Of a DNA stretch of 64,000 bases, positions 1 through 8,633 are shown piece after piece. Numbering within the stretch: position 1 is the stretch's first letter; each line of letters opens with the position of its first letter. The stretch is from positions 62,001 through 126,000 of the forward strand of contig NZ_JADZAT010000015.1 in NCBI RefSeq assembly GCF_020852455.1, in the 5' to 3' direction. The position numbers were made by a program, and so were the translations under genes. Below the pieces are notes generated by a model that was not told the origin of the DNA, did no database searches, and saw nothing but the letters and a program-made list of their open reading frames with translations. The stretch is from Novosphingobium sp. GTDB taxonomy: Bacteria; Pseudomonadota; Alphaproteobacteria; Sphingomonadales; Sphingomonadaceae.

Positions 1-476
1 CGGCTATCGTCACGGTCGATCATCCGGCCGAAGGCAAAACGCCCGCCGGGGCGCGGCACCAGGACATCGCGGTTGAGCAGGCGGGGATAGTCGTCCGGAC
101 CATGCTGGCGCAGCCACAACTGGTCGCCGGCGCGATATTCGCCGGCGCCGTGTTCGATATCGAGCGCGACCAGCCCGGTCTCTCCGCCCAGCACCGACGG
201 CAGAATGGCATCGCGCGGTGCGGGCAGGGCCTCGGCCCCATCGGCGGTCAGGCGCGCGACATATTTCGGCGCATCGCTTTCTTCACCGCGCACCAGCAGC
301 TCGGCCTCAACCTCCAGCGCTGCGGCGATCTTGTTCATCCAGGTCAGCGAAAGCTGGCGCATCCCGGTTTCCAGCCGTCCGATCGTCTGGGCCGTGGTCG
401 GCGGGCTACAACGCTCAGCCACGTCGGCCAGGGTCAGACCCTTCTGGCGGCGGATATCGCGAATGCGGTTGATCAT
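1..476 (-). CDS. XRE-family transcriptional regulator (3' end outside window)
   Basis: The gene reads leftward from an ATG at 474-476 and runs off the left edge without a stop, so about 158 residues are visible. Residues 1-60 form a helix-turn-helix of the Cro/XRE type (start MINRIRDIRRQKGLTLADVA, then TIGRLETG in the recognition region). The visible C-terminal part has a 'GDQLWLRQ...NRDVLV' pattern resembling the beta-rich S24/LexA-like domain of phage-type repressors; that assignment is tentative. The gene is divergent from the DUF6456 gene, and a 13-nt palindrome lies 15 nt in front of its start codon, which suggests autoregulation. Target genes cannot be told from the sequence. Confidence 0.85.
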   Translation of the reverse strand, partial: MINRIRDIRRQKGLTLADVAERCSPPTTAQTIGRLETGMRQLSLTWMNKIAAALEVEAELLVRGEESDAPKYVARLTADGAEALPAPRDAILPSVLGGETGLVALDIEHGAGEYRAGDQLWLRQHGPDDYPRLLNRDVLVPRPGGRFAFGRMIDRDDS

Positions 477-491
477 GCTGAGACTTCCGGT

Positions 492-504
492 AACCAAATT
501 GGTT
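492..504. promoter_or_regulatory. Palindromic operator candidate upstream of XRE regulator
   Basis: AACCAA-A-TTGGTT is a perfect 6+1+6 palindrome in the divergent intergenic region, close to the regulator start. A good -10 hexamer (TACAAT, 517-522) for the rightward gene follows, so the palindrome would overlap the -35 position (about 494-499). XRE repressors usually bind such short palindromes; binding here is inferred. Confidence 0.4.
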
Positions 505-573
505 TTATCGCTTTCCTACAATATCGCTGATTTGGCAAGCCTGTGGCGACTCGAACCGCCAAGGGGAAATGCC

Positions 574-1050
574 ATGAAACAACAACTCGTCGAGCGCGAA
601 CTTACCAGTGAAGGCCCCTCGCGCCGCACCCCGGGCAAGGGCAAGCGCAGCGTTACGGTCAACCTTGCGGAAAGCGTGCTGGGCTGGCTTTATGCGCGCG
701 GTCACCTCAGCGACGCGCAGTTTGCCGCTGGAGAATGCCTGCGCCGCGATTTCGAACGGGCGCAACTGGCAGCGGGGGTCACCATGCGCTGGGATCCGGT
801 ACGGGTGAAAGGCGGCGGACCGGATCATTCGCTCAACCCCAGTGAGCGTCAGATCGCCGCGCGCGAGCGGTTCAGCGGGGCGATTGCTTTGGCCGGACCC
901 GGGCTGTCGGACATTCTCTGGCGGGTGGTCTGCGCGGGGGAGGGGTTGCCCAGTGCCGAGCGCGCGCTGGCCTGGCCGGCCCGCAGCGGCAAGCTGGTGC
1001 TGGGTATCGCGCTCGATCGGGTCGCAGGGTACTACCGGATCGGCCGATAG
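574..1050 (+). CDS. DUF6456 domain-containing protein
   Basis: This is a 158-residue soluble protein with no signal peptide. ATG at 574 is preceded by an AAGGGG ribosome-binding site at 561-566; the longer open frame from 205 overlaps the divergent promoter and the XRE gene and is rejected. The central part (YARGHLSDAQFAAGECLRRD, then RMxAGDP-like and 'LSDILWRVV' segments) matches the alphaproteobacterial DUF6456 family as I recall it, whose function is unknown. The basic N-terminus and the wHTH-like helical pattern would fit nucleic-acid binding, but this is inference. It is monocistronic and divergent from the XRE regulator. Confidence 0.7.
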   Translation: MKQQLVERELTSEGPSRRTPGKGKRSVTVNLAESVLGWLYARGHLSDAQFAAGECLRRDFERAQLAAGVTMRWDPVRVKGGGPDHSLNPSERQIAARERFSGAIALAGPGLSDILWRVVCAGEGLPSAERALAWPARSGKLVLGIALDRVAGYYRIGR

Positions 1051-1149
1051 TCCTTCATCGGCGTGCGGCAGTCCTTCGTCGATTGGTGTGACGATCGATG
1101 ACAAACCCGTCCAGACTGGCACAAAGCCCAATGGACTGGGGAGCAAACC

Positions 1150-2964
1150 ATGGATCGTCGTCAATTCCTTGCCTCGACCGGTGCTGCCGCGCTGACCCTT
1201 GCCGCCGAACCCGGCTTTGCCAAAGGTAAGGGTGCCGGCGGGGACAAGCAGTTGCACGGCCTGCTGGATGCGATCTTCAACGATGGCATTGCCCGTTCGC
1301 CCGAATTCGCCACCGCGCTGGGGCTCGACAAGGGCAAGCTCGCGCACCTGCGTAGCGAGCTTTCGCCGGCCACCGCAGCAGAGCGGCGCAGCGACCTGGC
1401 GCGCAACCAGCGATGGTTGGGCAAGGTCAGGGCAGTGCCGGAGGTCGGCCTCAGCGAGGCCGGCAAGCGTCATCGCGCGCTGGCGATCTTCCAGTTGCAG
1501 CAACGCAGCATCGCCGCGCAGAAGTTCGATATCGGTTCGGTCCAGCGGCCCTATCCGATCTTCCAGCAGGGCGGGTCCTACTTCGAAGTGCCCGATTTCC
1601 TTACCTCCACCCACCCGGTCGGTGATGCTGCGGATGCCGAGGCCTATCTTGCGCGGCTCAGCGCCTTTGCCCGCCAGCTCGATGAAGACAGCGCCGAACA
1701 GCGGGCCCAGGCCGCGCGCGGCTTTGTTGCCCCAGGCTGGTCACTCAACCTGACGCTGGGCCAGATCGCCAAGTTGCGCTCGCCCGCCGCTGCTGAAACC
1801 ACGATGGCGCAGTACCTGGGTGACAAGACCAAGGCCAAGGGGATCGCGGGCGACTGGCAGGGCCGCGCGGCAAAGATCATCGAAGGTGCGGTCTATCCCG
1901 CACTCGATCGCCAGATCGCCTTGATGACCGAACTGCGCGGCAAAACCCGCGCCGGGGACGGCGCCTGGCGGCTGACCCGCGGTGATGAAATCTATGCCGC
2001 CGCACTGGCCCAGGCGACCACCACCAGCATGACGCCCGAGCAGGTCCACAGTGCCGGGCTGGCCCAGGTCGCCGAGATCAGCGGCCAGCTTGATGCGATC
2101 CTCAAGCAGGCCGGGTTGACCCAAGGCAGCGTCGCCGAACGTCTGACCGAACTCAACAAACGGCCCGAGCAGCTCTATCCCAACACTGACGAGGGTCGAA
2201 AGGCGCTGATCGACAGCCTCAATGCCGGGGTGGCGGACATGTGGCAGCGCCTGCCCAGGGCCTTCGCCGATATCCCTCGCCAGCCGCTCGAGATCAGGCG
2301 CGTGCCGGTCGAGATCCAGGATGGGGCCTCGAACGGGTACTACAACCGTGCCTCGCTCGATGGATCGCGGCCGGCGATCTACTGGATCAACCTCAAGGAT
2401 ACAGGCGACTGGCCGAAATACTCACTGCCCGCGCTGACCTATCATGAAGGGACGCCGGGCCATCACTTGCAAGGTTCCTATGCCCAGCTTTCGGGCGATC
2501 TGCCGATGCTGCTGCGGAACATGTTCCTGTCAGCCTATGGTGAGGGCTGGGCGCTCTATGCCGAACAGCTGGCGGACGAGCTGGGGGCATTTTCAGGGAT
2601 CGAGCGCGCCGGCTATCTGCAAAGCTTCCTGTTCCGTGCCGCGCGGCTGGTGGTTGATACCGGGATCCATGCCAAGCGCTGGAGCCGCGAGCAGGCGACC
2701 GACTACATGGTCCACACCACCGGCTTTGCCCGCCCGCGCTGCCAGCGTGAAGTCGAACGCTATTGCACCCAGATCGGCCAGGCCTGTTCGTACAAGATCG
2801 GCCACATGGCCTGGTTGAAACAACGTCAGAAGGCCGAAGCAGCGCTGGGCACGAAGTTCTCGCTGCACTGGTTCCACGAAGTGTTGAAGGAGGGCGTGAT
2901 GCCGCTTTCGATGCTCGATATGCGGATCGATCAACGGATCAAGGAGCGGCTGGCGAAGGGGTAG
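1150..2964 (+). CDS. DUF885 family protein, Tat-exported putative metallohydrolase
   Basis: The 604-residue protein begins MDRRQFLASTGAAALTLAA, a twin-arginine type signal (RRQF) with a hydrophobic core and an Ala cleavage region, so export to the periplasm is expected. The DUF885 family is recognised by the motif HEGTPGHH at residues 432-439, which resembles a zinc-binding HExxH-type site; members are thought to be metallopeptidases or hydrolases, but substrates are unknown. ATG at 1150 gives the complete signal. The stop (2962-2964) abuts the stop of the convergent uup gene with no spacer. Confidence 0.85.
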   Translation: MDRRQFLASTGAAALTLAAEPGFAKGKGAGGDKQLHGLLDAIFNDGIARSPEFATALGLDKGKLAHLRSELSPATAAERRSDLARNQRWLGKVRAVPEVGLSEAGKRHRALAIFQLQQRSIAAQKFDIGSVQRPYPIFQQGGSYFEVPDFLTSTHPVGDAADAEAYLARLSAFARQLDEDSAEQRAQAARGFVAPGWSLNLTLGQIAKLRSPAAAETTMAQYLGDKTKAKGIAGDWQGRAAKIIEGAVYPALDRQIALMTELRGKTRAGDGAWRLTRGDEIYAAALAQATTTSMTPEQVHSAGLAQVAEISGQLDAILKQAGLTQGSVAERLTELNKRPEQLYPNTDEGRKALIDSLNAGVADMWQRLPRAFADIPRQPLEIRRVPVEIQDGASNGYYNRASLDGSRPAIYWINLKDTGDWPKYSLPALTYHEGTPGHHLQGSYAQLSGDLPMLLRNMFLSAYGEGWALYAEQLADELGAFSGIERAGYLQSFLFRAARLVVDTGIHAKRWSREQATDYMVHTTGFARPRCQREVERYCTQIGQACSYKIGHMAWLKQRQKAEAALGTKFSLHWFHEVLKEGVMPLSMLDMRIDQRIKERLAKG

Positions 2965-4749
2965 TTATCCCTCTACCTGCTCCGCCAGTTCCAGCCAGCG
3001 TTCCTCGGCAGCGTCCTTTTCGGCGCGGGCCGCTTCGATCGCCTTGGTCAGCGCAGCAAACTTCGCCGGATCGCGGGTGTAGAGCGCCGGATCGGCCAGT
3101 GCCGCTTCGTCGCGCGCGATTGCGGCCAGCAATTCTTCGATCCGGGTCGGGAGCAGCTCGTAGTCGCGCTGGTCCTTGTAGGACAGCTTGGCCTTTTTCG
3201 GCGGCGGAGGAGGGGAAGGTGGGGCAGGCTCGGCGGAACGGCTGACCTTGCCGGGGGTATTCCGCTTCTGCCGCTGCTTCTCCCAGTCGGCATAGCCACC
3301 GGCAACCACATTGACCTTGCCCGAACCGTCCAGCCCCAGCGTGACGGTTACCGTGCGGTCGAGGAAGTCGCGGTCGTGGCTGACGATCAGCACGGTTCCG
3401 TCATAATCTGCGATGACTTCCTGCAGCAGGTCGAGCGTTTCGAGATCGAGATCGTTGGTCGGCTCGTCGAGCACCAGGAGGTTCGATTTGCGGGCGAATT
3501 CCCGGGCCAGCAGCAAGCGCGAACGCTCGCCACCAGAAAGGGTGCCGACCCTGGCATCAACCAGCGAGGGATCGAACAGAAAGTCCTTGAGATAGCCCTG
3601 GATGTGCTTGCGAGTGCCCCGGACGTCGATCCAGTCACCGCCTTCGGCCAGCACATCGCGCACCCGCTTTTCGGGCTGCATCAGGCTGCGCTGCTGGTCA
3701 ATCAGCACGCCCTGCAGCGTCTTGGCGAGGGTGACCGTCCCAGAATCCGGCTCGATTTCGCCCGTCAGCAGTTTCAGCAGCGTGGTTTTGCCCGCACCGT
3801 TGGAGCCGACGATCCCGATCCGGTCGCCGCGGGTGATCCGCAAGGTGAAGTCCTTGATGATCGGGCGATCGCCGAACTTCTTGAACACCCGGTCGGCCAC
3901 GATCACGGCCTTGGACTTGGCATCGTCCACCGCCAGACCCAGCTTGGCGGTGCCCTGGGGGCTGAGCATGGCTGCGCGCTGGGCACGCATTTCCCACAGC
4001 TTCTCCAGCCGCCCCTGATTGCGCTTGCGCCGCGCGGTGACCCCGCGTTCCAGCCAGTGCGCCTCGATCTTCAGCTTGGCATCGAGCTTGTCGGCGGCCC
4101 GCGCCTCTTCCGCATAGATCTGCTCCATCCAGGCCTCATAGCCGCCAAAGCCGATTTCCTTGCGGCGCAGTGATCCGCGATCGAGCCACAGGGTGGCCTT
4201 GGTCAGCCGCTCCAGGAAAGTACGGTCGTGGCTGATCACCACGAAGGCGCCCTTGTAGCGGCTCAGCCAGTCTTCCAGCCAGTCGATCGCAGCCAGATCA
4301 AGGTGGTTGGTCGGCTCGTCAAGCAGCAGCAGGTCGGGCTCGCTGGCGAGCGCGCGGGCCAGCGCGGCGCGGCGTCGTTCGCCGCCGCTGGCGCTGTCCG
4401 CCGGGCGGCTCAGATCGATGCCCAGCTGGCCGGCAATCGCCTCTACCTCGTGCCGGGGCGGGGCATCCTTTCCGGACAGGGCAAAATCCATCAGCGTATC
4501 AAAGCCGGTGAAGAACGGATCCTGTTCCAGCATCACGATCCTGGTGCCCGGCTGGATAGAGCGGCGGCCCTTGTCGGCCTCGATCTCGCCCGAAATGAGC
4601 CGCAGCAGCGTGGTCTTGCCAGCGCCATTGCGGCCGATCAGCGCCAGCCGATCGCGCGGGGCGATGAACAGGTCGAGATCACGGAACAGCCAGCCCGACC
4701 CCTGGATCAGGCTCAATTCTTCCCAGGCAAGGATTGGTGCGGCCGCCAT
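2965..4749 (-). CDS. uup: ABC-F family ATPase Uup
   Basis: The 594-residue protein has two ABC domains without membrane segments. The first Walker A (GRNGAGKTTLL) is near residue 38 with signature SGGERRR. The second is GSNGAGKTTLL with signature SGGERSR, each followed by an LDEPTN Walker B. A charged linker (about 230-280) joins them. The last 70 residues form an Arg/Lys/Glu-rich coiled coil after a proline-rich stretch, typical of Uup and distinguishing it from EttA. Uup-type ABC-F proteins act on the ribosome or branched DNA intermediates. The start at 4749 gives MAAAPILAWEELSL. It is convergent with the DUF885 gene. Confidence 0.9.
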   Translation of the reverse strand: MAAAPILAWEELSLIQGSGWLFRDLDLFIAPRDRLALIGRNGAGKTTLLRLISGEIEADKGRRSIQPGTRIVMLEQDPFFTGFDTLMDFALSGKDAPPRHEVEAIAGQLGIDLSRPADSASGGERRRAALARALASEPDLLLLDEPTNHLDLAAIDWLEDWLSRYKGAFVVISHDRTFLERLTKATLWLDRGSLRRKEIGFGGYEAWMEQIYAEEARAADKLDAKLKIEAHWLERGVTARRKRNQGRLEKLWEMRAQRAAMLSPQGTAKLGLAVDDAKSKAVIVADRVFKKFGDRPIIKDFTLRITRGDRIGIVGSNGAGKTTLLKLLTGEIEPDSGTVTLAKTLQGVLIDQQRSLMQPEKRVRDVLAEGGDWIDVRGTRKHIQGYLKDFLFDPSLVDARVGTLSGGERSRLLLAREFARKSNLLVLDEPTNDLDLETLDLLQEVIADYDGTVLIVSHDRDFLDRTVTVTLGLDGSGKVNVVAGGYADWEKQRQKRNTPGKVSRSAEPAPPSPPPPPKKAKLSYKDQRDYELLPTRIEELLAAIARDEAALADPALYTRDPAKFAALTKAIEAARAEKDAAEERWLELAEQVEG

Positions 4750-4906
4750 GATCGCGGCGCCCTAGGCCGGGTGCGGTGCAATGACAAGCGGGCCGAACCT
4801 GACGCGGCGTCTTTCCTACCCCGCGTCCATCTGCCAATGTCGCCGCCGCGACCGGGATTCGGCCGGTTTTTGTTTTCCTGAACCCTGTGAGGTTTGTGAA
4901 CTTCCA

Positions 4907-5749
4907 ATGCGCACCGTCTGGCTAAATGGTGAGTTCCTTCCCGAAGACGAGGCGAGAGTGCCGATCTTCGATCGTGCGTTGCTGTTCGGGCAGGGGGTCT
5001 ATGAAGTGACCCCGGTGATCGATGGCCGATCGTGCAACTGGCCGCACCACGCGGCGCGGCTGGCGCGCTCGATGGCCACGGCACGGATTGCTGATCAGAC
5101 CGATTGGCCCACGGTGATTGCCGAACTGATTGCGCGCAATTCGCTCAGCGAAGGGCGTGTTTACCTGCAGGTGACTGGCGGCGCACCGGCCGATCGTGAT
5201 TTCCTCTCCCCGCACGAGCCAGTCCCGGCCACTCGGTTCGCCTTTACCCAGGTTGCAGCGCTGATCGACAACCCCGCTGCGCACAAGGGACTGCGGGTGA
5301 TTCTGCATCCCGACGGGCGCTGGGCCTTGCGTTCGGCCAAGACCACGCAGCTGCTTTATGCCGTGCTGGCCAAGGAAGCCGCGCGCGACGCCGGCTATGA
5401 CGATGCCTGGTTGGTCGAGAACGGGGTGATCACCGAAGCGACCAGCGCCAATGCCCATATCATCAATGCCCGCGGCGTGCTGGTTTCGCATCCGGTCGAT
5501 CATGGTGTGTTGCCAGGCGTGACCAGGATCAACGTCGTTGCAATCGCGCGTGCGATGGGGCTGGAGGTCGAAGAGCGGCCGTTCACGCCGGATGAGCTCT
5601 TTGCTGCGCGCGAAGCCTTCATTTCCTCAGCCGGCGCGCTGGTCACCCCCGTGGTCGAGGTTGACGGCAAACCGATCGGCAATGGCGGCCCCGGCACCCG
5701 GACCGCCGAATTGCGCCAACGCTACATTGCCTTGCTCAAGGCCGGCTAA
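4907..5749 (+). CDS. dat: D-amino-acid aminotransferase (class IV PLP enzyme)
   Basis: A 280-residue fold-type IV aminotransferase. The family interconverts D-alanine and 2-oxoglutarate with pyruvate and D-glutamate, feeding peptidoglycan precursors. It starts MRTVWLNGEFLPEDEARVPI, followed by the family segment FDRALLFGQGVYEV. Lys145 (SAKTTQLL) is the predicted Schiff-base lysine, at the number seen in Bacillus DAAT; ITEATSANAHI binds PLP phosphate. The length equals that family. The start at 4907 is preferred to the upstream in-frame ATG at 4781 because the family N-terminus begins there. A branched-chain transaminase is the main alternative. Confidence 0.85.
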   Translation: MRTVWLNGEFLPEDEARVPIFDRALLFGQGVYEVTPVIDGRSCNWPHHAARLARSMATARIADQTDWPTVIAELIARNSLSEGRVYLQVTGGAPADRDFLSPHEPVPATRFAFTQVAALIDNPAAHKGLRVILHPDGRWALRSAKTTQLLYAVLAKEAARDAGYDDAWLVENGVITEATSANAHIINARGVLVSHPVDHGVLPGVTRINVVAIARAMGLEVEERPFTPDELFAAREAFISSAGALVTPVVEVDGKPIGNGGPGTRTAELRQRYIALLKAG

Positions 5750-5796
5750 ACCATTCACGGGCCGTTCAAACCTGTTCCGATAGATCGCCAGTCACC

Positions 5797-6093
5797 ATGA
5801 ACCGACTTCTCCTTCCCCTGATCGCCTTGCTGGCCGCATCGCCTCTGCCGCTTCAGGCCGATCCGGGTGGCAATGCCCAGCAGCAGGCCCGTAAGGAACT
5901 GCGTGCCGGCACCATTCGTCCGCCGCGCGAGATCGAAGGCCGGGTGATCCCGACCATGCCGGGCGCGCAGTACCTGGGCTTTGAATACGATCCGGCGGCG
6001 CTGGCCTACCGGCTCAAGTTCATTCGCGACGGGCACGTGATCTTCGTAGATGTCGATGCCCGCACCGGTGAAACGATCCGCCGTTCGCGCTGA
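5797..6093 (+). CDS. Small exported PepSY-like protein
   Basis: The 98-residue protein has a signal peptide (MNRLLLPLIALLAASPLPLQA, cleavage near residue 21). Its C-terminal half (YDPAALAYRLKFIRDGHVIF..DVDARTGE) matches the PepSY pattern, an extracytoplasmic domain often linked to sensor kinases or peptidases. It lies 66 bp upstream of an OmpR-type response regulator and its kinase, in the same direction, a common arrangement. A role in signal input or modulation of the kinase is inferred. Confidence 0.75.
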   Translation: MNRLLLPLIALLAASPLPLQADPGGNAQQQARKELRAGTIRPPREIEGRVIPTMPGAQYLGFEYDPAALAYRLKFIRDGHVIFVDVDARTGETIRRSR

Positions 6094-6159
6094 CCCCCGG
6101 CTTGACGCTCGCGGGCTTTCGGCCCATTTGAAAATCCGGACTTTTGGGGAACTTTACGC

Positions 6160-6837
6160 ATGCGCATCCTGATCGTTGAGGATGAACCGACCCTCGGCAA
6201 GCAATTGAAGAACACGCTTGAGGCCAATGGCTATGCGGTCGACCTGTCGGTTGATGGCGAGGATGGGCACTTCATGGGCTCGACCGAAGACTATGACGCG
6301 GTCATTCTCGATCTGGGCCTGCCCGAAATTGACGGGCTGACCGTGCTGGGCATGTGGCGCAAGGAAGGCCGCAAGTTCCCGGTGCTGGTGTTGACCGCAC
6401 GCGATAGCTGGTCCGACAAGGTTGCCGGGCTTGATGCCGGGGCTGATGACTACCTGGCCAAGCCGTTCCAGACCGAAGAACTGATCGCCCGGCTGCGTGC
6501 GCTGATCCGCCGTGCCTCGGGCAACACCAGCAGCGAATTGATCGCCGGCGATGTGCGGCTTGATACGCGTTCGGGCCGGGTCACGCTCAATGGCGAACCG
6601 GTCAAGCTGACCGCGCAGGAATACAAGCTGCTGTCCTACCTGTTGCACCACAAAGGCAAAGTGGTCAGCCGCACCGAACTGATCGAGCACATCTATGACC
6701 AGGACTTCGATCGGGATTCGAACACGATCGAAGTGTTCGTGACCCGCATCCGCAAGAAGCTGGGCGCCGACGTGATCACCACGATCCGCGGGCTTGGATA
6801 CAGCCTTGATGACCCTGCGACGGGCAGCCGCGGATAA
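6160..6837 (+). CDS. OmpR/PhoP-family response regulator
   Basis: The 225-residue protein has a receiver domain (1-115) with the acidic pocket VEDE, the phospho-acceptor Asp51 (VILDLGLPEIDG) and the switch lysine in YLAKPF. A winged-helix DNA-binding domain follows (about 130-220; LTAQEYKLLSYLL, then VFVTRIRKKLG). It starts at an ATG with a TTGGGGAAC region upstream and is followed after 9 nt by its kinase. Sequence style is PhoP/QseB-like, but the regulon cannot be deduced. Confidence 0.93.
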   Translation: MRILIVEDEPTLGKQLKNTLEANGYAVDLSVDGEDGHFMGSTEDYDAVILDLGLPEIDGLTVLGMWRKEGRKFPVLVLTARDSWSDKVAGLDAGADDYLAKPFQTEELIARLRALIRRASGNTSSELIAGDVRLDTRSGRVTLNGEPVKLTAQEYKLLSYLLHHKGKVVSRTELIEHIYDQDFDRDSNTIEVFVTRIRKKLGADVITTIRGLGYSLDDPATGSRG

Positions 6838-6846
6838 GGTCAACCG

Positions 6847-8229
6847 ATGAGCGAGGCGTTGTCAGCCACGCCCGCGAAAGGCGCCCCGCTGCATACCGGC
6901 TCGCTCTCGCGCCGGATGATGCTGATCGCAGCCGGCTGGATCAGCGTGCTGCTGCTGGGCGGCGGGATCGCGCTTGATCAGACGCTGACCGGGCTGGTGA
7001 CGCGCAATTTCGATGCCCAGCTCAGCTACATGCTCAACGGCATGATCGCCTCGGCTGAAGTCGGGCTGGATGGTGAGGTGTTCCTCAATCGTCCGCTGGG
7101 CGACCAGCGCCTGCTTGAACCCAACAGCGGCCTTTACTGGCAAATCCGCGGCGAGGGGCATGAGGATTTTCCGTCACGCTCGCTGTGGGACCGTTCGCTC
7201 AACGTCCAGACCGGGCACTTTGACAAGGAGGTCCACACCTACGACAGCCGTCAGTTCCCCGCCGAAACCCTGCGGGTGATGGAACGCTCGGTCACCCTGC
7301 CGGGCAGCGATACCGTCTGGTGGTTCTCGGTCGCCGAGCGGCGCGGCAACCTTGACGAGCAGATCGAGCGGGTCCGGCGGATCCTGTTCCGCAGCTTTGC
7401 CGTGCTGGGACTTGGCTTGCTGGTGATGGCGGCGCTGCAGACCTGGTACGGGCTGGGGCCTTTGCGCGGCGTGCAGCGGGCGATCCAGAAGATGCGCGGG
7501 GTTGGCAGCAACCGGGTGACCGAGCCGCTGCCACTGGAAGTTCAGCCGCTGGTGCAGGAACTCAATGCGCTGTTGGCCCACACCGAAAAGCAGGCGGAAG
7601 AGGCGCGGACCCATGCCGGCAATCTGGCCCATGCACTCAAGACCCCGCTGACGGTGGTGATGAACGCCGCCACCGCCCATGCGCCTGACCTCGCCGATAC
7701 GGTGATCCGCGAGGCAGCAGTGATGCGCCGCCAGGTCGATCACCACCTGGCCCGTGCCCGCGCCGTGGGCCGCCGCGCTGTCGGGCAGGCCCGCGCCACC
7801 CTGGGTGAAAGCGTCGAGGCGGTGCTGCGCGCGGTGACCGTGCTTTACGACAGGACCCGGTTCGACCTGGATGGCAACCGCGAGGCCCAGGTGGCGATCG
7901 AGCGGCAGGACCTTGACGAGATCCTGGGCAACCTGATCGAGAATGCAGCCAAATATGGCGGCGGCTCGGTCTTTGTCACGCTCGATCCGACCGGCGAGCC
8001 CGGCTGGTGCGAGATCTGGGTCGAGGATGACGGCATGGGCATCCCCGAGGAAGAACGCACCCGCATCTTCGATCGCGGCGCCCGGCTCGATACCGGCAAG
8101 CCCGGCACCGGCCTCGGGCTGGCGATTGTCCGCGATGTCGCCGAAATCTATGGCGGCGGCGTGACGCTAGATGAAAGCGAAGACCTTGGCGGCCTGCTGG
8201 TCAAGCTTCGGCTACCGAGGGCTGGCTGA
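6847..8229 (+). CDS. Sensor histidine kinase (PhoQ-like)
   Basis: A 460-residue inner-membrane kinase. A first membrane segment lies at about 23-45, a periplasmic sensor region of some 130 residues follows, and a second membrane segment lies near 178-200. The dimerisation/phosphotransfer box is HALKTPL with His262. The ATPase domain shows NLIENAAKYG (N box), EDDGMGIPEEE (G1), FDRG and GTGLGLAIV (G2). All catalytic motifs are intact. It pairs with the response regulator 9 nt upstream and possibly with the PepSY protein. The stimulus is unknown; PhoQ-like kinases sense cations or peptides. Confidence 0.92.
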   Translation: MSEALSATPAKGAPLHTGSLSRRMMLIAAGWISVLLLGGGIALDQTLTGLVTRNFDAQLSYMLNGMIASAEVGLDGEVFLNRPLGDQRLLEPNSGLYWQIRGEGHEDFPSRSLWDRSLNVQTGHFDKEVHTYDSRQFPAETLRVMERSVTLPGSDTVWWFSVAERRGNLDEQIERVRRILFRSFAVLGLGLLVMAALQTWYGLGPLRGVQRAIQKMRGVGSNRVTEPLPLEVQPLVQELNALLAHTEKQAEEARTHAGNLAHALKTPLTVVMNAATAHAPDLADTVIREAAVMRRQVDHHLARARAVGRRAVGQARATLGESVEAVLRAVTVLYDRTRFDLDGNREAQVAIERQDLDEILGNLIENAAKYGGGSVFVTLDPTGEPGWCEIWVEDDGMGIPEEERTRIFDRGARLDTGKPGTGLGLAIVRDVAEIYGGGVTLDESEDLGGLLVKLRLPRAG

Positions 8230-8233
8230 CCCG

Positions 8234-8530
8234 CTACTTCCCCTCCGCCGCCTGTTCGTGGTGGCGGATCACCTCCTGGATGATGAAGCGCAGGAACTTT
8301 TCCGAGAATTCGGGATCAAGCTGGGCTTCTTCGGCCAGCTTGCGCAGCCGGGCAATCTGGCGCTCCTCGCGCCCCGGATCGCTGGCGGGCAAGGCGTTTT
8401 CTGCCTTGTAGGCGCCAACCGCCTTGGTGATCCGGAATCGTTCGGCCAGGATATGGATCAGTGCGGCGTCGATGTTGTCGATCGAGGCGCGGTAGCCGGC
8501 GAGGACGGGGTCGGGTTGGGTCTCGGACAT
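8234..8530 (-). CDS. Chorismate mutase (AroQ class)
   Basis: A 98-residue all-helical protein matching monofunctional AroQ chorismate mutases (chorismate to prephenate, Phe/Tyr biosynthesis). The typical N-terminus YRASIDNIDAALIHILAERF is followed by the helix 'ITKAVGAYKAE' carrying active-site basic residues and by 'DPGREERQIARL'. The internal ATG (MSETQPDPV, 8528-8530) is preferred to the upstream frame start at 8551. It is convergent with the kinase gene (4-nt gap) and divergent from ispB. Confidence 0.88.
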   Translation of the reverse strand: MSETQPDPVLAGYRASIDNIDAALIHILAERFRITKAVGAYKAENALPASDPGREERQIARLRKLAEEAQLDPEFSEKFLRFIIQEVIRHHEQAAEGK

Positions 8531-8564
8531 GAATCGGTCGCTAGCATGCAAAATGGCGATTGCA

Positions 8565-8570
8565 TATTAT
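8565..8570 (+). promoter_or_regulatory. Candidate -10 element for ispB
   Basis: TATTAT matches the TATAAT consensus at five of six positions, in the 103-nt divergent region between the chorismate mutase and polyprenyl synthase genes. The -35 position (TAGCAT, 8542-8547) is weak. It is about 64 nt upstream of the ispB start codon. Confidence 0.3.
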
Positions 8571-8633
8571 GTAGGGGCCATTGCCCGCTTTGCACTTGCG
8601 CTTGATCGCAAAGGTGAGCAAGGCGGCGTCAAG

